A DNA stretch of 64,000 nt, taken from the NCBI GenBank assembly GCA_023439505.1, contig JAEXNR010000023.1, positions 62,001 to 126,000 of the forward strand, given 5' to 3'. Position 1 is the stretch's first letter. Each line of letters starts with the position of its first letter. The notes beneath the pieces are model-generated. The model did not search any database and was not told the origin of the DNA. It saw nothing but the letters and a program-made list of their open reading frames with translations. This DNA is from Bacillota bacterium (GTDB lineage Bacteria; Bacillota; Clostridia; Lachnospirales; Lachnospiraceae). The position numbers were made by a program, and so were the translations under genes. This document shows positions 35,103 through 43,934 of the stretch, piece by piece.

Positions 35103-37295
35103 ATGAAATTGGTATGTGGTGGCTATGTCCTGATTTTTAGGGATGGCGGCATTGAGGTTCAAAAAAATAACAAACAACTATATATCAACAGACATCCGAT
35201 GTTTGTGACGGTGAAAACTGCATTTGCAATTAACGAGTTTTACGATAGTGCTTACAGCAATATAACCGTATCCGATGATAAAATTATCGCAAAAGGGACA
35301 CTGACAATACCCTCTGGCTCCGAATTCACCTTTGCAGATGTATATGAAACAACAGGCGAGGGGTTTAAAGTAAGCCGTAATGTTAAGGTAGAAAAGGCAG
35401 GAGATGATGATCTTGGCTTTTCCACGAAAATCTCTTTTACGACAACAGAATCGAAGAATGTTGAGGACTATGACTGTTTCGCTCCCGGTGTCTGGTATAA
35501 GCAAAATGAATTCGCACCCGATGATTCCTTTGGCAAAGATCTGAATCAGGAATATTTCTGGCGCATGGAAACCTGTTATGCTTTGCCATTGTTTGCAATG
35601 CAGAATATTGCATCCGGAGAAACAGCAGCACTTTCGCGCTGGGCTCCCAATGTAACCATGCGGTCATTGGACATTATGAGGTCTGAAAATAATATAGATC
35701 CGAAATTTACAATTGGTGCCATTGGAATGAGCAGACCGGAGAATAAAACCCTGAACTATTTGTATTATGGTTATGCCGTACGCACGGATAGTAAAACCAA
35801 AATGGATGGTCTTTCCATTGATTATGTCTATCCCGGTTGTGATGGGCAGATGCCCGGAAGAAACCGCTATGGCGGACTTGATATGATCGACAGAATATAT
35901 TCCTTCCAGCGCATCAATCACCCGGTGGAAGTTGGTTTTGAGCAGAATTATGCAGTGGCGGTAAATTTCGGTCATTACGGAAGCTACCAGCCGATGATGA
36001 GAGATCTCTGGCGGATGACTTATTGTCGGCTGCGTGATAAATTATTCCATGTGAATAACGAAACCCATTTCCACAATTGCATGAAGATATTGATCAAATA
36101 CACAAGACAATACGGAGATTCGTATGGTTTACCTTTTGCCTGCCAGCTGCCTGATATGGATATATCCAGTGTGTCTTTCCAGTTTGGTTTTGTAGGGCAG
36201 CAGCCTGGTATCGGCTATCAGTTGCTGCGTTATGGTGATAAGGAAAACATACCCGCAGCTTTTGATAAAGGCATAAATATGATTGATTTCTGGGTAAGGA
36301 CGGCAATGACGGAATCCGGCCTGCCGCATATGTGCTACAATCCAAATACCAAGGGGTTTGAGCCGTATCCTCACTATATCAGAATGCTTGCCGATGGTAT
36401 GGAAGCTATTTTAGATGCATATCGGTATATGCGTAAAAAGGGTGATGAGCGGCCTGCATGGCTGGAATTTTGCAGGAAGGCAGCCGATTGGCTTGTGAAT
36501 ATACAAAACGAAGATGGCAGCTTTTATCGTGCGTACAATACCGATAGTTACATGCACATGGACTCCAAGTCCAACACGCCAAGCCCCATCCGTTTTCTGG
36601 TACAGTTCTATCTGGTATACGGAGGGGAAAAATATAAAATCGCAGCTATTAAGGCAGGTGAATGGTCTTACGATAATTCTTACCGAAATTTGGAATACCG
36701 GGGCGGCACATGCGACAACACAGACATTCAGGATAAAGAAGCCGGAATCTATGCCCTGTTTGGCTTCCTGGCCTTGTACGATCTGACCGGTGTGCACAAA
36801 TGGCTGGAGGGTGCTATCGGTGCTGCCGACTATACCGAGACCTGGACCTATGCCTGGACTTTCCCGGTACATACTCCCTGGCCGAAACATCCGCTAAACA
36901 AATTTTCCATCAGTGGACAGAGCATCATTACAATAGGAGGCGGGGCAGATGTGTATATGGCTGCCTGTTCGTACACCTATTACAGGCTGTATTTGATTAC
37001 TGGAGACGAGCATTATCTTGATTTTGCCGAATTTATTCATAAGAATACCAGACAATCAAACGATGTGGACGGCAGCATTGGATATATCATGCCCGGGCTT
37101 GGACACGAAAGTGCTGACTTTACCAGTCAGGTGCTGCAAAGCCAGTATCATTGGCTGCCTTGGTGTACCTATGTGGAAGTTGATCCGTCATCGAGGTTAT
37201 ATGATACGTTTGGAGGCTATGAAATTTCAGATGCGCAAAGACTCCATCCGGAGGAACGGGCTAAAAGGAACCTGATCTATGACTCATTTGCATGA
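35103..37295 (+). CDS. Unassigned 730-residue protein, six-hairpin glycosidase-like
   Basis: Cytosolic protein (no signal) with two parts: a beta-sandwich-like N-terminal region (about 1-290) and an alpha-helical region (about 320-700). The helical part has repeated aromatic motifs such as LEFCRKAADWLVNIQNEDGSF, GGTCDNTDIQDKEAGIYALF and YYRLYLITGDEHYLDFAEF, recalling (alpha/alpha)6 barrels of six-hairpin glycosidases and lyases. I cannot assign a family. Its place between GH39 and GH5 genes points to carbohydrate breakdown. Asp/Glu candidates lie in DNTDIQDKEAG. SD GAGGAGGA before ATG. Gene call certain, function inferred. Confidence 0.85.
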   Translation: MKLVCGGYVLIFRDGGIEVQKNNKQLYINRHPMFVTVKTAFAINEFYDSAYSNITVSDDKIIAKGTLTIPSGSEFTFADVYETTGEGFKVSRNVKVEKAGDDDLGFSTKISFTTTESKNVEDYDCFAPGVWYKQNEFAPDDSFGKDLNQEYFWRMETCYALPLFAMQNIASGETAALSRWAPNVTMRSLDIMRSENNIDPKFTIGAIGMSRPENKTLNYLYYGYAVRTDSKTKMDGLSIDYVYPGCDGQMPGRNRYGGLDMIDRIYSFQRINHPVEVGFEQNYAVAVNFGHYGSYQPMMRDLWRMTYCRLRDKLFHVNNETHFHNCMKILIKYTRQYGDSYGLPFACQLPDMDISSVSFQFGFVGQQPGIGYQLLRYGDKENIPAAFDKGINMIDFWVRTAMTESGLPHMCYNPNTKGFEPYPHYIRMLADGMEAILDAYRYMRKKGDERPAWLEFCRKAADWLVNIQNEDGSFYRAYNTDSYMHMDSKSNTPSPIRFLVQFYLVYGGEKYKIAAIKAGEWSYDNSYRNLEYRGGTCDNTDIQDKEAGIYALFGFLALYDLTGVHKWLEGAIGAADYTETWTYAWTFPVHTPWPKHPLNKFSISGQSIITIGGGADVYMAACSYTYYRLYLITGDEHYLDFAEFIHKNTRQSNDVDGSIGYIMPGLGHESADFTSQVLQSQYHWLPWCTYVEVDPSSRLYDTFGGYEISDAQRLHPEERAKRNLIYDSFA

Positions 37296-37424
37296 CAGAA
37301 ACACGCGCATAGAGGGGGCTATAAATGAAAGAAGGAATGAAGGGAAGCAACGAGATGGTTCGACAGTTCCTTCGGCCGGTCGTGGCCATGTTTATTAAAA
37401 ATATAGGAATAGGAGAATTGTAAA

Positions 37425-38867
37425 ATGGATTTGCTACAGATAAAGAACGGAAAAATCCTGGATAACAATGGGAAGACGGTTCAATTGCGTGGAACTTGTG
37501 TTGGCGGATGGATGAATATGGAGAACTTCATTAATGGTTATCCGGGATCCGAGGTCGGTGTACGTGATGCGATTGCGGATGTCCTGGGAAAGAGCAAAGC
37601 GGAGTATTTTTTTGACCGTATGTTAGAAAATATGCTTGGAGAAGATGATATCAGGTTTTTGAAAGAGTGTGGTTCTACTGTGATACGACTTCCTTTGAAT
37701 TACAGGCATTTTGAAGAGGATAAAGATCCCTTTGCGTATAAGGAATCAGGTTTTGCCAGATTAAATAAAATGCTTGCCTGGTGTGAAAAGTACGAAATTC
37801 ATGCTATTCTGGATCTACATGCCATTCAGGGATGGCAAAACACCGATTGGCATTGTGATAATGACAGTGCTCATGCATTGTTTTGGGAACACCCTTATTT
37901 TATCGACAGATATGTTGCCATCTGGGAGGAATTTGCAAGGAGATATAAGGATAGTAGAGTAGTAGCAGGGTATGATGTTATGAACGAGCCTTTATGCAAT
38001 GCATCCAGGGGAAGATTCACCAGTATGGAGAAGTATAAGCCGGCCTGGGATAAAATCAATTCGGTTTTTCGCCGCGTCGTAGAAGCGATCCGAAAGATTG
38101 ATTCCGAACATATCATATTTCTGGAAGGGGATTATTTTGCTGCTTTGTTTGAAGGCCTGGAGGCACCCTTTACGAATAATCTGGCTTACAGCAGCCATAA
38201 TTACAATGACGCAGGCTTCGGGCCGGGAGCTTATCCGGGATTAATAAATGGAACAAGGTGGGATAAGGATAAGCAGCTTTCTGCCTTTTTATCTCATGAA
38301 GGAACAAGGCATACACAAAAGCACAATGTTCCATTGTGGGTTGGAGAATTCGGGTCAGTATATAATGGAGCCAGAGAAGAAGCTGGTGACAGATTGCGGG
38401 CATTAAATGATCAGATTGAAGTATTTGAGACGTATGGTGCCCATTGGACTACCTGGACCTATAAGGATGTGGGTGTAATGGGATGGGTAATGCTTGATCC
38501 TGAATCGGATTATATGCAGCTTGTAAAACATGAACTCGAGGCCAAGAGACTTTTGGATACGGACCAGTGGATGGGCTGGCTTCCTGAGACACCGGCCAAA
38601 GAAATAGTGAGAAACCTGGCAAATTATGCAAAAAGTGTAATAGGCGATGAGGAGATCGATGCAGATGCGGCTTATGTTTATTTTAAACAGAGGGCTTTAT
38701 CCGGTTTCGCCGGCAGCCTGATGCAATTTTCCTATGCCAAGCTGTTTAAGGGAATGTCAGAAGATAGAATAGACCGGATCATGGATTCTTTTGCTTTCAA
38801 AAATTGTATCAAAAACAACGGATTACTTAATGTCGTAAAGAAACATATGGATTTCAGGGATAAATAA
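37425..38867 (+). CDS. GH5-family glycosidase, cytosolic
   Basis: A 480-residue cellulase-superfamily (GH5, clan GH-A) enzyme without signal peptide. Catalytic residues: acid/base E188 in YDVMNEPL and nucleophile E308 in LWVGEFGS. R88 (VIRLP) and H259 (SSHNY) are also conserved, and W453-type aromatic TWTYKDVG follows the barrel. A helical C-terminal extension (about 385-480) is unusual for GH5. Likely substrate is an imported oligosaccharide (gluco-, manno- or xylo-type); subfamily not readable. It follows the unassigned protein by 129 bases in the same direction. Confidence 0.88.
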   Translation: MDLLQIKNGKILDNNGKTVQLRGTCVGGWMNMENFINGYPGSEVGVRDAIADVLGKSKAEYFFDRMLENMLGEDDIRFLKECGSTVIRLPLNYRHFEEDKDPFAYKESGFARLNKMLAWCEKYEIHAILDLHAIQGWQNTDWHCDNDSAHALFWEHPYFIDRYVAIWEEFARRYKDSRVVAGYDVMNEPLCNASRGRFTSMEKYKPAWDKINSVFRRVVEAIRKIDSEHIIFLEGDYFAALFEGLEAPFTNNLAYSSHNYNDAGFGPGAYPGLINGTRWDKDKQLSAFLSHEGTRHTQKHNVPLWVGEFGSVYNGAREEAGDRLRALNDQIEVFETYGAHWTTWTYKDVGVMGWVMLDPESDYMQLVKHELEAKRLLDTDQWMGWLPETPAKEIVRNLANYAKSVIGDEEIDADAAYVYFKQRALSGFAGSLMQFSYAKLFKGMSEDRIDRIMDSFAFKNCIKNNGLLNVVKKHMDFRDK

Positions 38868-38913
38868 ACATAGATCAGTTACCTTGGTATCGACTTCTTG
38901 CCTTGTGAGAATC

Positions 38914-38939
38914 AATATATGTACCCGCGTACATATATT
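38914..38939 (+). promoter_or_regulatory. GTAC-N4-GTAC operator before GH51
   Basis: Perfect 11-bp inverted repeat AATATATGTAC (38914-38924) / GTACATATATT (38929-38939) around CCGC. Exactly 13 bases separate its second GTAC from the -35 box at 38946, the same distance as in the LplABC promoter. Confidence 0.65.
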
Positions 38940-38945
38940 TGGTTC

Positions 38946-38974
38946 TTGATAATATAAGTCCTATACGTGATAAT
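38946..38974 (+). promoter_or_regulatory. Promoter of the GH51 gene
   Basis: TTGATA (38946-38951), 17-bp spacer, GATAAT (38969-38974). The start of transcription near 38981 leaves a leader of about 250 bases containing the 70-bp hairpin repeats. Confidence 0.65.
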
Positions 38975-39010
38975 AATTACGAAAGGTATATACTTATCTA
39001 CGGGAGGATA

Positions 39011-39180
39011 GTGTGAATTATAAAAAGCTAATTCACACGTTGAATTTATGCGTGCAAGCAAGTAGCACGCGTGGACGTTAGTATGAATTATAAAAAGCTA
39101 ATTCACACGTTGAATTTATGCGTGCAAGCAAGTAGCACGCGTGGACGTTAGTATGAATTATAAAAAGCTAATTCACACGG
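39011..39180 (+). repeat. 70-bp tandem hairpin repeats in the GH51 leader
   Basis: Two full units (39011-39080, 39081-39150) and a third that keeps about 28 bases before diverging. Each full unit encodes two hairpins: GTGTGAATTA...TAATTCACAC around TAAAAAGC (perfect in copy 1), and GCGTGC-N9-GCACGC (39050-39070 in copy 1). The second half of the unit recurs at 50531-50576. Confidence 0.95.
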
Positions 39181-39233
39181 CAAATTTGTGCTGATGTCCA
39201 AATTCGCGGGCATTGGCAGCAGGGAGGATTACT

Positions 39234-40694
39234 ATGGCTAAATTGATGATTGATACCAATGTTATGATTGGAAGAATTAACCGAAATATATATGGTCACT
39301 TTTCAGAGCACCTCGGACGCTGCATCTATGGCGGTTTGTTTGTGGGGAAAGAATCGGCCATCCCTAACACAAATGGAGTGCGTAACGATGTTGCCAAGGC
39401 GTTGAAGAAGATCGAGATCCCCGTTCTTCGCTGGCCCGGTGGCTGTTTTGCTGACGAATACCATTGGAAAGACGGTATTGGCAGCACGCGCAAGAAGATG
39501 ATAAACACGCACTGGGGTGGTGTTGTTGAAGATAATAGTTTTGGAACGCACGAATTTCTTGAATTGTGTGAACAGCTGGAATGCGAGCCATATATTGCTG
39601 GTAATCTCGGTAGTGGTACGGTTCAGGAGATGTCCGAATGGATTGAGTATATAACGGATAAAGGTAGTTCGCCAATGGCAGATTTGCGAACCGAAAATGG
39701 CAGGGTTGCGCCTTGGATACTCAAATATTTTGGTATTGGGAATGAAAACTGGGGCGGCGGTGGAAATATGAGAGCAGAATTTTACTCCGATGAATACCGT
39801 CGTTATCAGACGTATTGCCGTAATTATGGCGACAATAAACTCTATAAGATTGCCTGCGGTTCTGGAACGGAAGATTATAACTGGACAGAAACACTTATGA
39901 AATATTGCACTCCGTTTATGGATGCGATGTCCATCCATTACTATACCATTCCCGGTGATTGGAGCGTAAAGGGAAGTGCAACGGATTTTGATAACAATAC
40001 ATATTATTTAACATTAGAAAAGGCACGTAAAATTGAGGAAATAATAGATACTCACCTTACTGTTATGGATAAATATGACCCGGAACATAAGGTGGATTTG
40101 GTCATAGACGAGTGGGGAACATGGTTTGATGTTGAAGAAGGCACAAATCCCGGCTTTTTATATCAGCAAAACACAATGAGAGATGCATTGGCTGCTGCAG
40201 TATCGCTTGACATATTTAACGCTCGTTGTACGCGTATCAGTATGACGAATATTGCTCAGATGATTAATGTATTGCAGTCTATGATTCTTACAGAGGGCGA
40301 AAAAATGCTTCTTACGCCAACATATCATGTCTATGATTTGTACAAGCGCCATCAAGACGCTATATGTGTTGCTCATTCCCTTGAAAATAGACTTGTTAGC
40401 GGATTGCCGCAACTTTCGGCAACCACTTCGATAAATAAGGATGGCAGGATTACACTTACAATTTCCAATATATCACTGACTGATGATGTGGAGATCAGCA
40501 CCTTGGTCAGGGAAACTAATGTTGATACCGCCATCGGACGGATTCTTACAAATAAAGCTAACGCGTACAATACATTTGATGCACCGAATCATGTGAATCC
40601 TGTGACTCTTAATGTGAAGATAGTGAATGGGGAAGTAACATTCACATTACCACCCTGTTCGGTTGCAGAGATCATACTGTTATTGGACGCCTAA
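39234..40694 (+). CDS. GH51 alpha-L-arabinofuranosidase, cytosolic
   Basis: A 486-residue intracellular enzyme that removes alpha-L-arabinofuranosyl side chains from arabinoxylan or arabinan oligosaccharides. The N-terminus (IDTNVMIGRINRNIYGHFSEHLGRCIYGG) is diagnostic of GH51. Acid/base is E171 in GIGNENWGGGGNM and nucleophile E293 in VIDEWGTWFD. A C-terminal beta-sandwich begins near 385. The start ATG 39234 has AGGGAGGA 6 bases upstream; an ATG at 39213 lacks one. Expression is probably governed by the GTAC dyad, the leader repeats and the LacI regulator encoded next. Confidence 0.95.
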   Translation: MAKLMIDTNVMIGRINRNIYGHFSEHLGRCIYGGLFVGKESAIPNTNGVRNDVAKALKKIEIPVLRWPGGCFADEYHWKDGIGSTRKKMINTHWGGVVEDNSFGTHEFLELCEQLECEPYIAGNLGSGTVQEMSEWIEYITDKGSSPMADLRTENGRVAPWILKYFGIGNENWGGGGNMRAEFYSDEYRRYQTYCRNYGDNKLYKIACGSGTEDYNWTETLMKYCTPFMDAMSIHYYTIPGDWSVKGSATDFDNNTYYLTLEKARKIEEIIDTHLTVMDKYDPEHKVDLVIDEWGTWFDVEEGTNPGFLYQQNTMRDALAAAVSLDIFNARCTRISMTNIAQMINVLQSMILTEGEKMLLTPTYHVYDLYKRHQDAICVAHSLENRLVSGLPQLSATTSINKDGRITLTISNISLTDDVEISTLVRETNVDTAIGRILTNKANAYNTFDAPNHVNPVTLNVKIVNGEVTFTLPPCSVAEIILLLDA

Positions 40695-40717
40695 AACACG
40701 AAGGGAGGGCAATTAAG

Positions 40718-41815
40718 ATGAACAGGACAGTTACAAGGGCAGATGTGGCGAGGGCAGCGGGGGTGTCGGTTGCTTCGGTTAGCCGTGCGGTAAATAATTC
40801 GGGTTACGTCAAAAAAGAGGTTAAGGATCGAATCCTGGAGGTGTCAAGAAACATGGGTTATAACCCTAACCCGATCGCATTGTCGTTGCAAAGTCAAAAG
40901 ACAAGGCAACTCATTCTCTATCAAAACGATATAACTGCGCCGTACAACCTTCAGTTTTTTACCGGCGCAACGAGGGCTGCTTATAAGCGGGGCTATTCAA
41001 TATTTCTTGACATTAATTGTGACTACGATAAAATAAGGAAACATTTGGTTGATGGCGTTATGTTTTCTTTGGAAGCTTTAGCTGAAAATTATATCAATAC
41101 AGTTGGCATCAATTATCTTTTACCAGTAGTCATTGCCTCAAATGATGCGAACTTGTCATTTGCTCATCCTGTTCATAAAGTCGTTATAGATAATCATAAG
41201 GTAGTCAATATGGGAATTGATTACCTTATGGAAAAAGGGCATCGAAGAATTGGGCTGGTTTTACCAGAGAGGGGGAAGATCAGCGAAATACGGTATCGGC
41301 TTTGGAAAGCGCGTATGATGCAAAATAAACGAGATTTCGGATTAAATATGGACTTAGAAAAACTCGTTGTACGAGCGGAAATCGGTGATCCCGACAATAT
41401 ACATAATGCTTACCTTGACCCGCCACTCATATTACAATCTGCGGATGATAATTATGCAAATTACTCGTCCTTCAATACGGGTAAAAGAGCAGCGAAGAAA
41501 TACTTGGAAAGTAGAAATCCGGCAACTGCATTGTTGTGCTTTAACGATGACATAGCGTATGGTTTTATCCGAGATGTGGAACGGAGTGGCCTGTGTGTAC
41601 CCGAGGACATTTCAATTATGGGTATAGACGGTATTTATTTACGGGAATGGCTTGATAAAAAGGTAACGACGGTATCAATTGACCCGGAAAACCTTGGCAC
41701 GCTTGTCACTGATGTTATGATAGATATTTTAGAGGACAAAAATCCAAAGTATATGAATTGGACTTCGCCAAAAATACTTGAGGGTGAGACGGTCAAAGCA
41801 GTTGCCGTGCATTGA
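40718..41815 (+). CDS. LacI-family regulator of the arabinoside locus
   Basis: A 365-residue repressor: N-terminal helix-turn-helix and hinge helix (VTRADVARAAGVSVASVSRA, about 4-23), then a sugar-binding-like sensor domain (about 65-365). It lies between the GH51 gene and an LplABC importer, 23 bases after GH51, with AAGGGAGGG before the ATG. The shared GTAC-N4-GTAC sites upstream of both flanking transcription units are its most likely targets, although they lack the usual central CpG symmetry of LacI operators, so another regulator is possible. Confidence 0.92.
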   Translation: MNRTVTRADVARAAGVSVASVSRAVNNSGYVKKEVKDRILEVSRNMGYNPNPIALSLQSQKTRQLILYQNDITAPYNLQFFTGATRAAYKRGYSIFLDINCDYDKIRKHLVDGVMFSLEALAENYINTVGINYLLPVVIASNDANLSFAHPVHKVVIDNHKVVNMGIDYLMEKGHRRIGLVLPERGKISEIRYRLWKARMMQNKRDFGLNMDLEKLVVRAEIGDPDNIHNAYLDPPLILQSADDNYANYSSFNTGKRAAKKYLESRNPATALLCFNDDIAYGFIRDVERSGLCVPEDISIMGIDGIYLREWLDKKVTTVSIDPENLGTLVTDVMIDILEDKNPKYMNWTSPKILEGETVKAVAVH

Positions 41816-41886
41816 GAGGATAATTTTATCGCTTGCATGTGCAGGTTTCCTTATTGTGTCCAAAAACAGAGGGAGATGTAATACCT

Positions 41887-41910
41887 GGGGGATTCGATCC
41901 CCTATATTTT
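41887..41910 (+). terminator. Short terminator-like hairpin after the LacI gene
   Basis: GGGGAT-TCG-ATCCCC (41888-41902) followed by TATATTTT. Small stem; moderate support. The rest of 41816-42000 holds no gene, only a degenerate stretch (GAATTTATGCG...CACGCGGAC, 41958-41988) recalling the leader repeat at 39041. Confidence 0.5.
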
Positions 41911-42002
41911 ACGTACAAGGAACTGGAGCAGTTGGTTTTTCTTCGTTCACATTAGACGAATTTATGCGAGGGTTTAATCACACGCGGACTGGTTTTACCA
42001 GG

Positions 42003-42022
42003 ATGTGTACATGGGTACATAT
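42003..42022 (+). promoter_or_regulatory. GTAC-N4-GTAC operator before LplABC
   Basis: ATGTGTAC-ATGG-GTACATAT; 7 of 8 arm positions pair. Its second GTAC is 13 bases before the -35 at 42032, identical to the spacing at the GH51 promoter. Confidence 0.6.
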
Positions 42023-42031
42023 TTCTGATAT

Positions 42032-42060
42032 TTGACAGTAATGCATAAAAAAGTTAAGAT
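42032..42060 (+). promoter_or_regulatory. Promoter of the LplABC-type operon
   Basis: Consensus -35 TTGACA (42032-42037), 17-bp spacer, TAAGAT (42055-42060). Confidence 0.75.
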
Positions 42061-42066
42061 ATAAGT

Positions 42067-42086
42067 GTAATCTATGTACAGATTAC
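42067..42086 (+). promoter_or_regulatory. Palindrome at the LplABC transcription start
   Basis: GTAATCTATGTACAGATTAC: perfect 7-bp arms around ATGTAC, positioned at about +1 to +20 relative to the -10 box. A repressor bound here would block initiation. Confidence 0.55.
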
Positions 42087-42125
42087 CTATGTTTGAAATT
42101 AAAGTGATGAAGAGGAGGGAATTTA

Positions 42126-43874
42126 ATGAAAATCAAGAAAATTTTAGCGTTTGCTATGGTTCTTGCAGTAATGCTTAATATGGTAGCATGTAAGAATGAA
42201 TCCAGCCCTAAAACCGAGACCACGAATACTTCAGACTCCGAAACAAACACAACTACCCCTACTAGCACACCTGTTACAACAGATCCGCTTGGAGATCCAT
42301 CCGGCGTACTTTCACCCGACAAGGACACAACACTTTCGGTGTGGTTAATGACAGCTGAGCAGGCGCCTGCACCTGACAACAAGATTACCAAATTACTCAA
42401 AGACAAATTGGGTGTTACATTAAAATATGAAATAGTTACTCCGGATAATGCTGACCAGAAAATCGGCGTTATGCTGGCAGGTGGAGACTATCCTGACCTG
42501 GTTGGCACAACAGACTTAAAGATGCGTCTTTTGGAAGGCGGTGCATTGATTAAACTGGATGATCTCATTGCCTCAGGCGATTATCCAAATCTTAAAACCC
42601 ACGTGGATCCATATATGAAAAAAATGAGTTATGGCGGTACGGAGGTGGATCCTGGGCTGTACATAATTCCGAACTATAATCGTTTTTATGGCAATATCAC
42701 CGGTGGTATACACTGGGGTACAGCATTCTGGATTCAGAAGGCTGTTCTTGAGGATGCCGGTTACCCGGATCTTACCAACATTACACTGGAAGGATATTTT
42801 AAACTTATTGAGGATTACATGGCGAAATATCCGGAGATAAACGGTGCTAAGACAGTAGGCTTTGAAGTTCTTGCCTCCACCGGACGGGAGTGGGGTATGA
42901 CCAACGCTCCGAACTTCCTTGCAGGTAATCCAAACAACGGTGGCGTTATTGTTGACAGTAATAATATTGCGACGATCTATGCTGACAAGCCGATTGCACA
43001 TGACTACTTCAAGATTTTGAATGCGGAGAGCGCAAAAGGTGTAGTAGATCCCGAGTCCTTCACAGAGAATTTTGATCAATACACCGCAAAAATTGCAACA
43101 GGTGTCGTACTTGGTATGCATGACCAATACTGGAACTTCCAAACGGCTACTCAGGCTTTACAAGGTTCCGGCATGGACGAACGGACATATGCCCCGGTTA
43201 TGCCGGTATACCCCGGTGCTAAACCATATTATGCAGATCGCGATGTTATGAATACGAACCAGGGCTTTGGTGTGTCGATATCCAGCAAACAGCCTGAGGC
43301 TGCACTCAAATTCGTAGATTTGATGCTGAGCGAGCCTTGGCAGAAGATTTTGTCATGGGGCGTTGAAGGAGAAGACTATATGGTTGACAGCAACGGCATG
43401 TTTTATCGTACGGAGCAGCAGCGAATTAACTACAAAGATTTGACATGGCGTTCCAGCAACCGCTTGACTGCGTTACTTGACTTATTGCCGAAGCACAATG
43501 GGCAGTACTCAGACGGTAATGCCTACAGCCCGGATGACCAGCCTTCTGAGTTCTATGATACTTTATCCGATTACGATAAGGCGTTCATGAAGGCTTATGA
43601 CAAAAAGACATGGCGTGAGTTCGTAAACAGCCCGCCTGATAATCCTGTATACTATCCATGCTGGAATATCACACTGAGTGATGATGCCAATGAGGTTAAC
43701 CAACAGCTTACCGATGCGGCAGTACAGTATTTGCCAAAAGCAATTACCGGTTCGGTAGATGCATTCGAAAGCAACTGGACCGACTATATTAATGCCATAA
43801 AGAAAGTGGATGTAAAGGTATACGAAGATGCCATAAACCAGGGTATTCAGGATCGTATTAGCGACTGGAAATAA
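42126..43874 (+). CDS. LplA-type ABC substrate-binding lipoprotein
   Basis: A 582-residue binding protein with lipoprotein signal and Cys22 in LNMVAC, a Thr/Ser/Pro linker (about 25-62), then a long two-domain binding fold. The length of about 550-580 and the KLLKDKLGV...MLAGGDYPDL pattern fit the LplA/YtcQ class. Strong AGGAGGGA precedes ATG. It partners with LplB- and LplC-type permeases downstream. Ligand presumably an oligosaccharide linked to GH51 or to later genes. No ATPase encoded. Confidence 0.93.
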   Translation: MKIKKILAFAMVLAVMLNMVACKNESSPKTETTNTSDSETNTTTPTSTPVTTDPLGDPSGVLSPDKDTTLSVWLMTAEQAPAPDNKITKLLKDKLGVTLKYEIVTPDNADQKIGVMLAGGDYPDLVGTTDLKMRLLEGGALIKLDDLIASGDYPNLKTHVDPYMKKMSYGGTEVDPGLYIIPNYNRFYGNITGGIHWGTAFWIQKAVLEDAGYPDLTNITLEGYFKLIEDYMAKYPEINGAKTVGFEVLASTGREWGMTNAPNFLAGNPNNGGVIVDSNNIATIYADKPIAHDYFKILNAESAKGVVDPESFTENFDQYTAKIATGVVLGMHDQYWNFQTATQALQGSGMDERTYAPVMPVYPGAKPYYADRDVMNTNQGFGVSISSKQPEAALKFVDLMLSEPWQKILSWGVEGEDYMVDSNGMFYRTEQQRINYKDLTWRSSNRLTALLDLLPKHNGQYSDGNAYSPDDQPSEFYDTLSDYDKAFMKAYDKKTWREFVNSPPDNPVYYPCWNITLSDDANEVNQQLTDAAVQYLPKAITGSVDAFESNWTDYINAIKKVDVKVYEDAINQGIQDRISDWK

Positions 43875-43894
43875 ATGTAAAATTGCAAGACTAT

Positions 43895-43920
43895 GGGGGG
43901 CGCATTGCCCCCCGATTTTG
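43895..43920 (+). terminator. Attenuating hairpin between LplA and LplB genes
   Basis: GGGGGGC (43895-43901) / GCCCCCC (43907-43913), all G-C stem, 5-base loop, followed by GATTTTG. Short T run suggests partial termination or mRNA stabilisation, giving more binding protein than permease. Confidence 0.65.
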
Positions 43921-43934
43921 TGGGAGGTACCAGT

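Noticed and set aside
39001..39180. CRISPR array
   Set aside because: Units are contiguous 70-bp tandem repeats without unique spacers, and no cas genes are near.
39303..39938. Antisense frame of about 210 codons inside the GH51 gene
   Set aside because: Overlaps the GH51 catalytic region and has no SD or recognisable domain.
41884..41904. Second tRNA T-arm-like hairpin (GGGGATTCGATCCCC)
   Set aside because: Loop does not fit the T-loop pattern and no other arms are present; better explained as a short terminator.
41778..42035. 85-codon open frame after the LacI gene
   Set aside because: Starts inside the LacI gene, has no SD and runs through the terminator and operator region.
42573..43142. 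Antisense frame of about 190 codons inside the LplA-type gene
   Set aside because: Plus-strand frame has family motifs, signal and SD; the antisense one has none.
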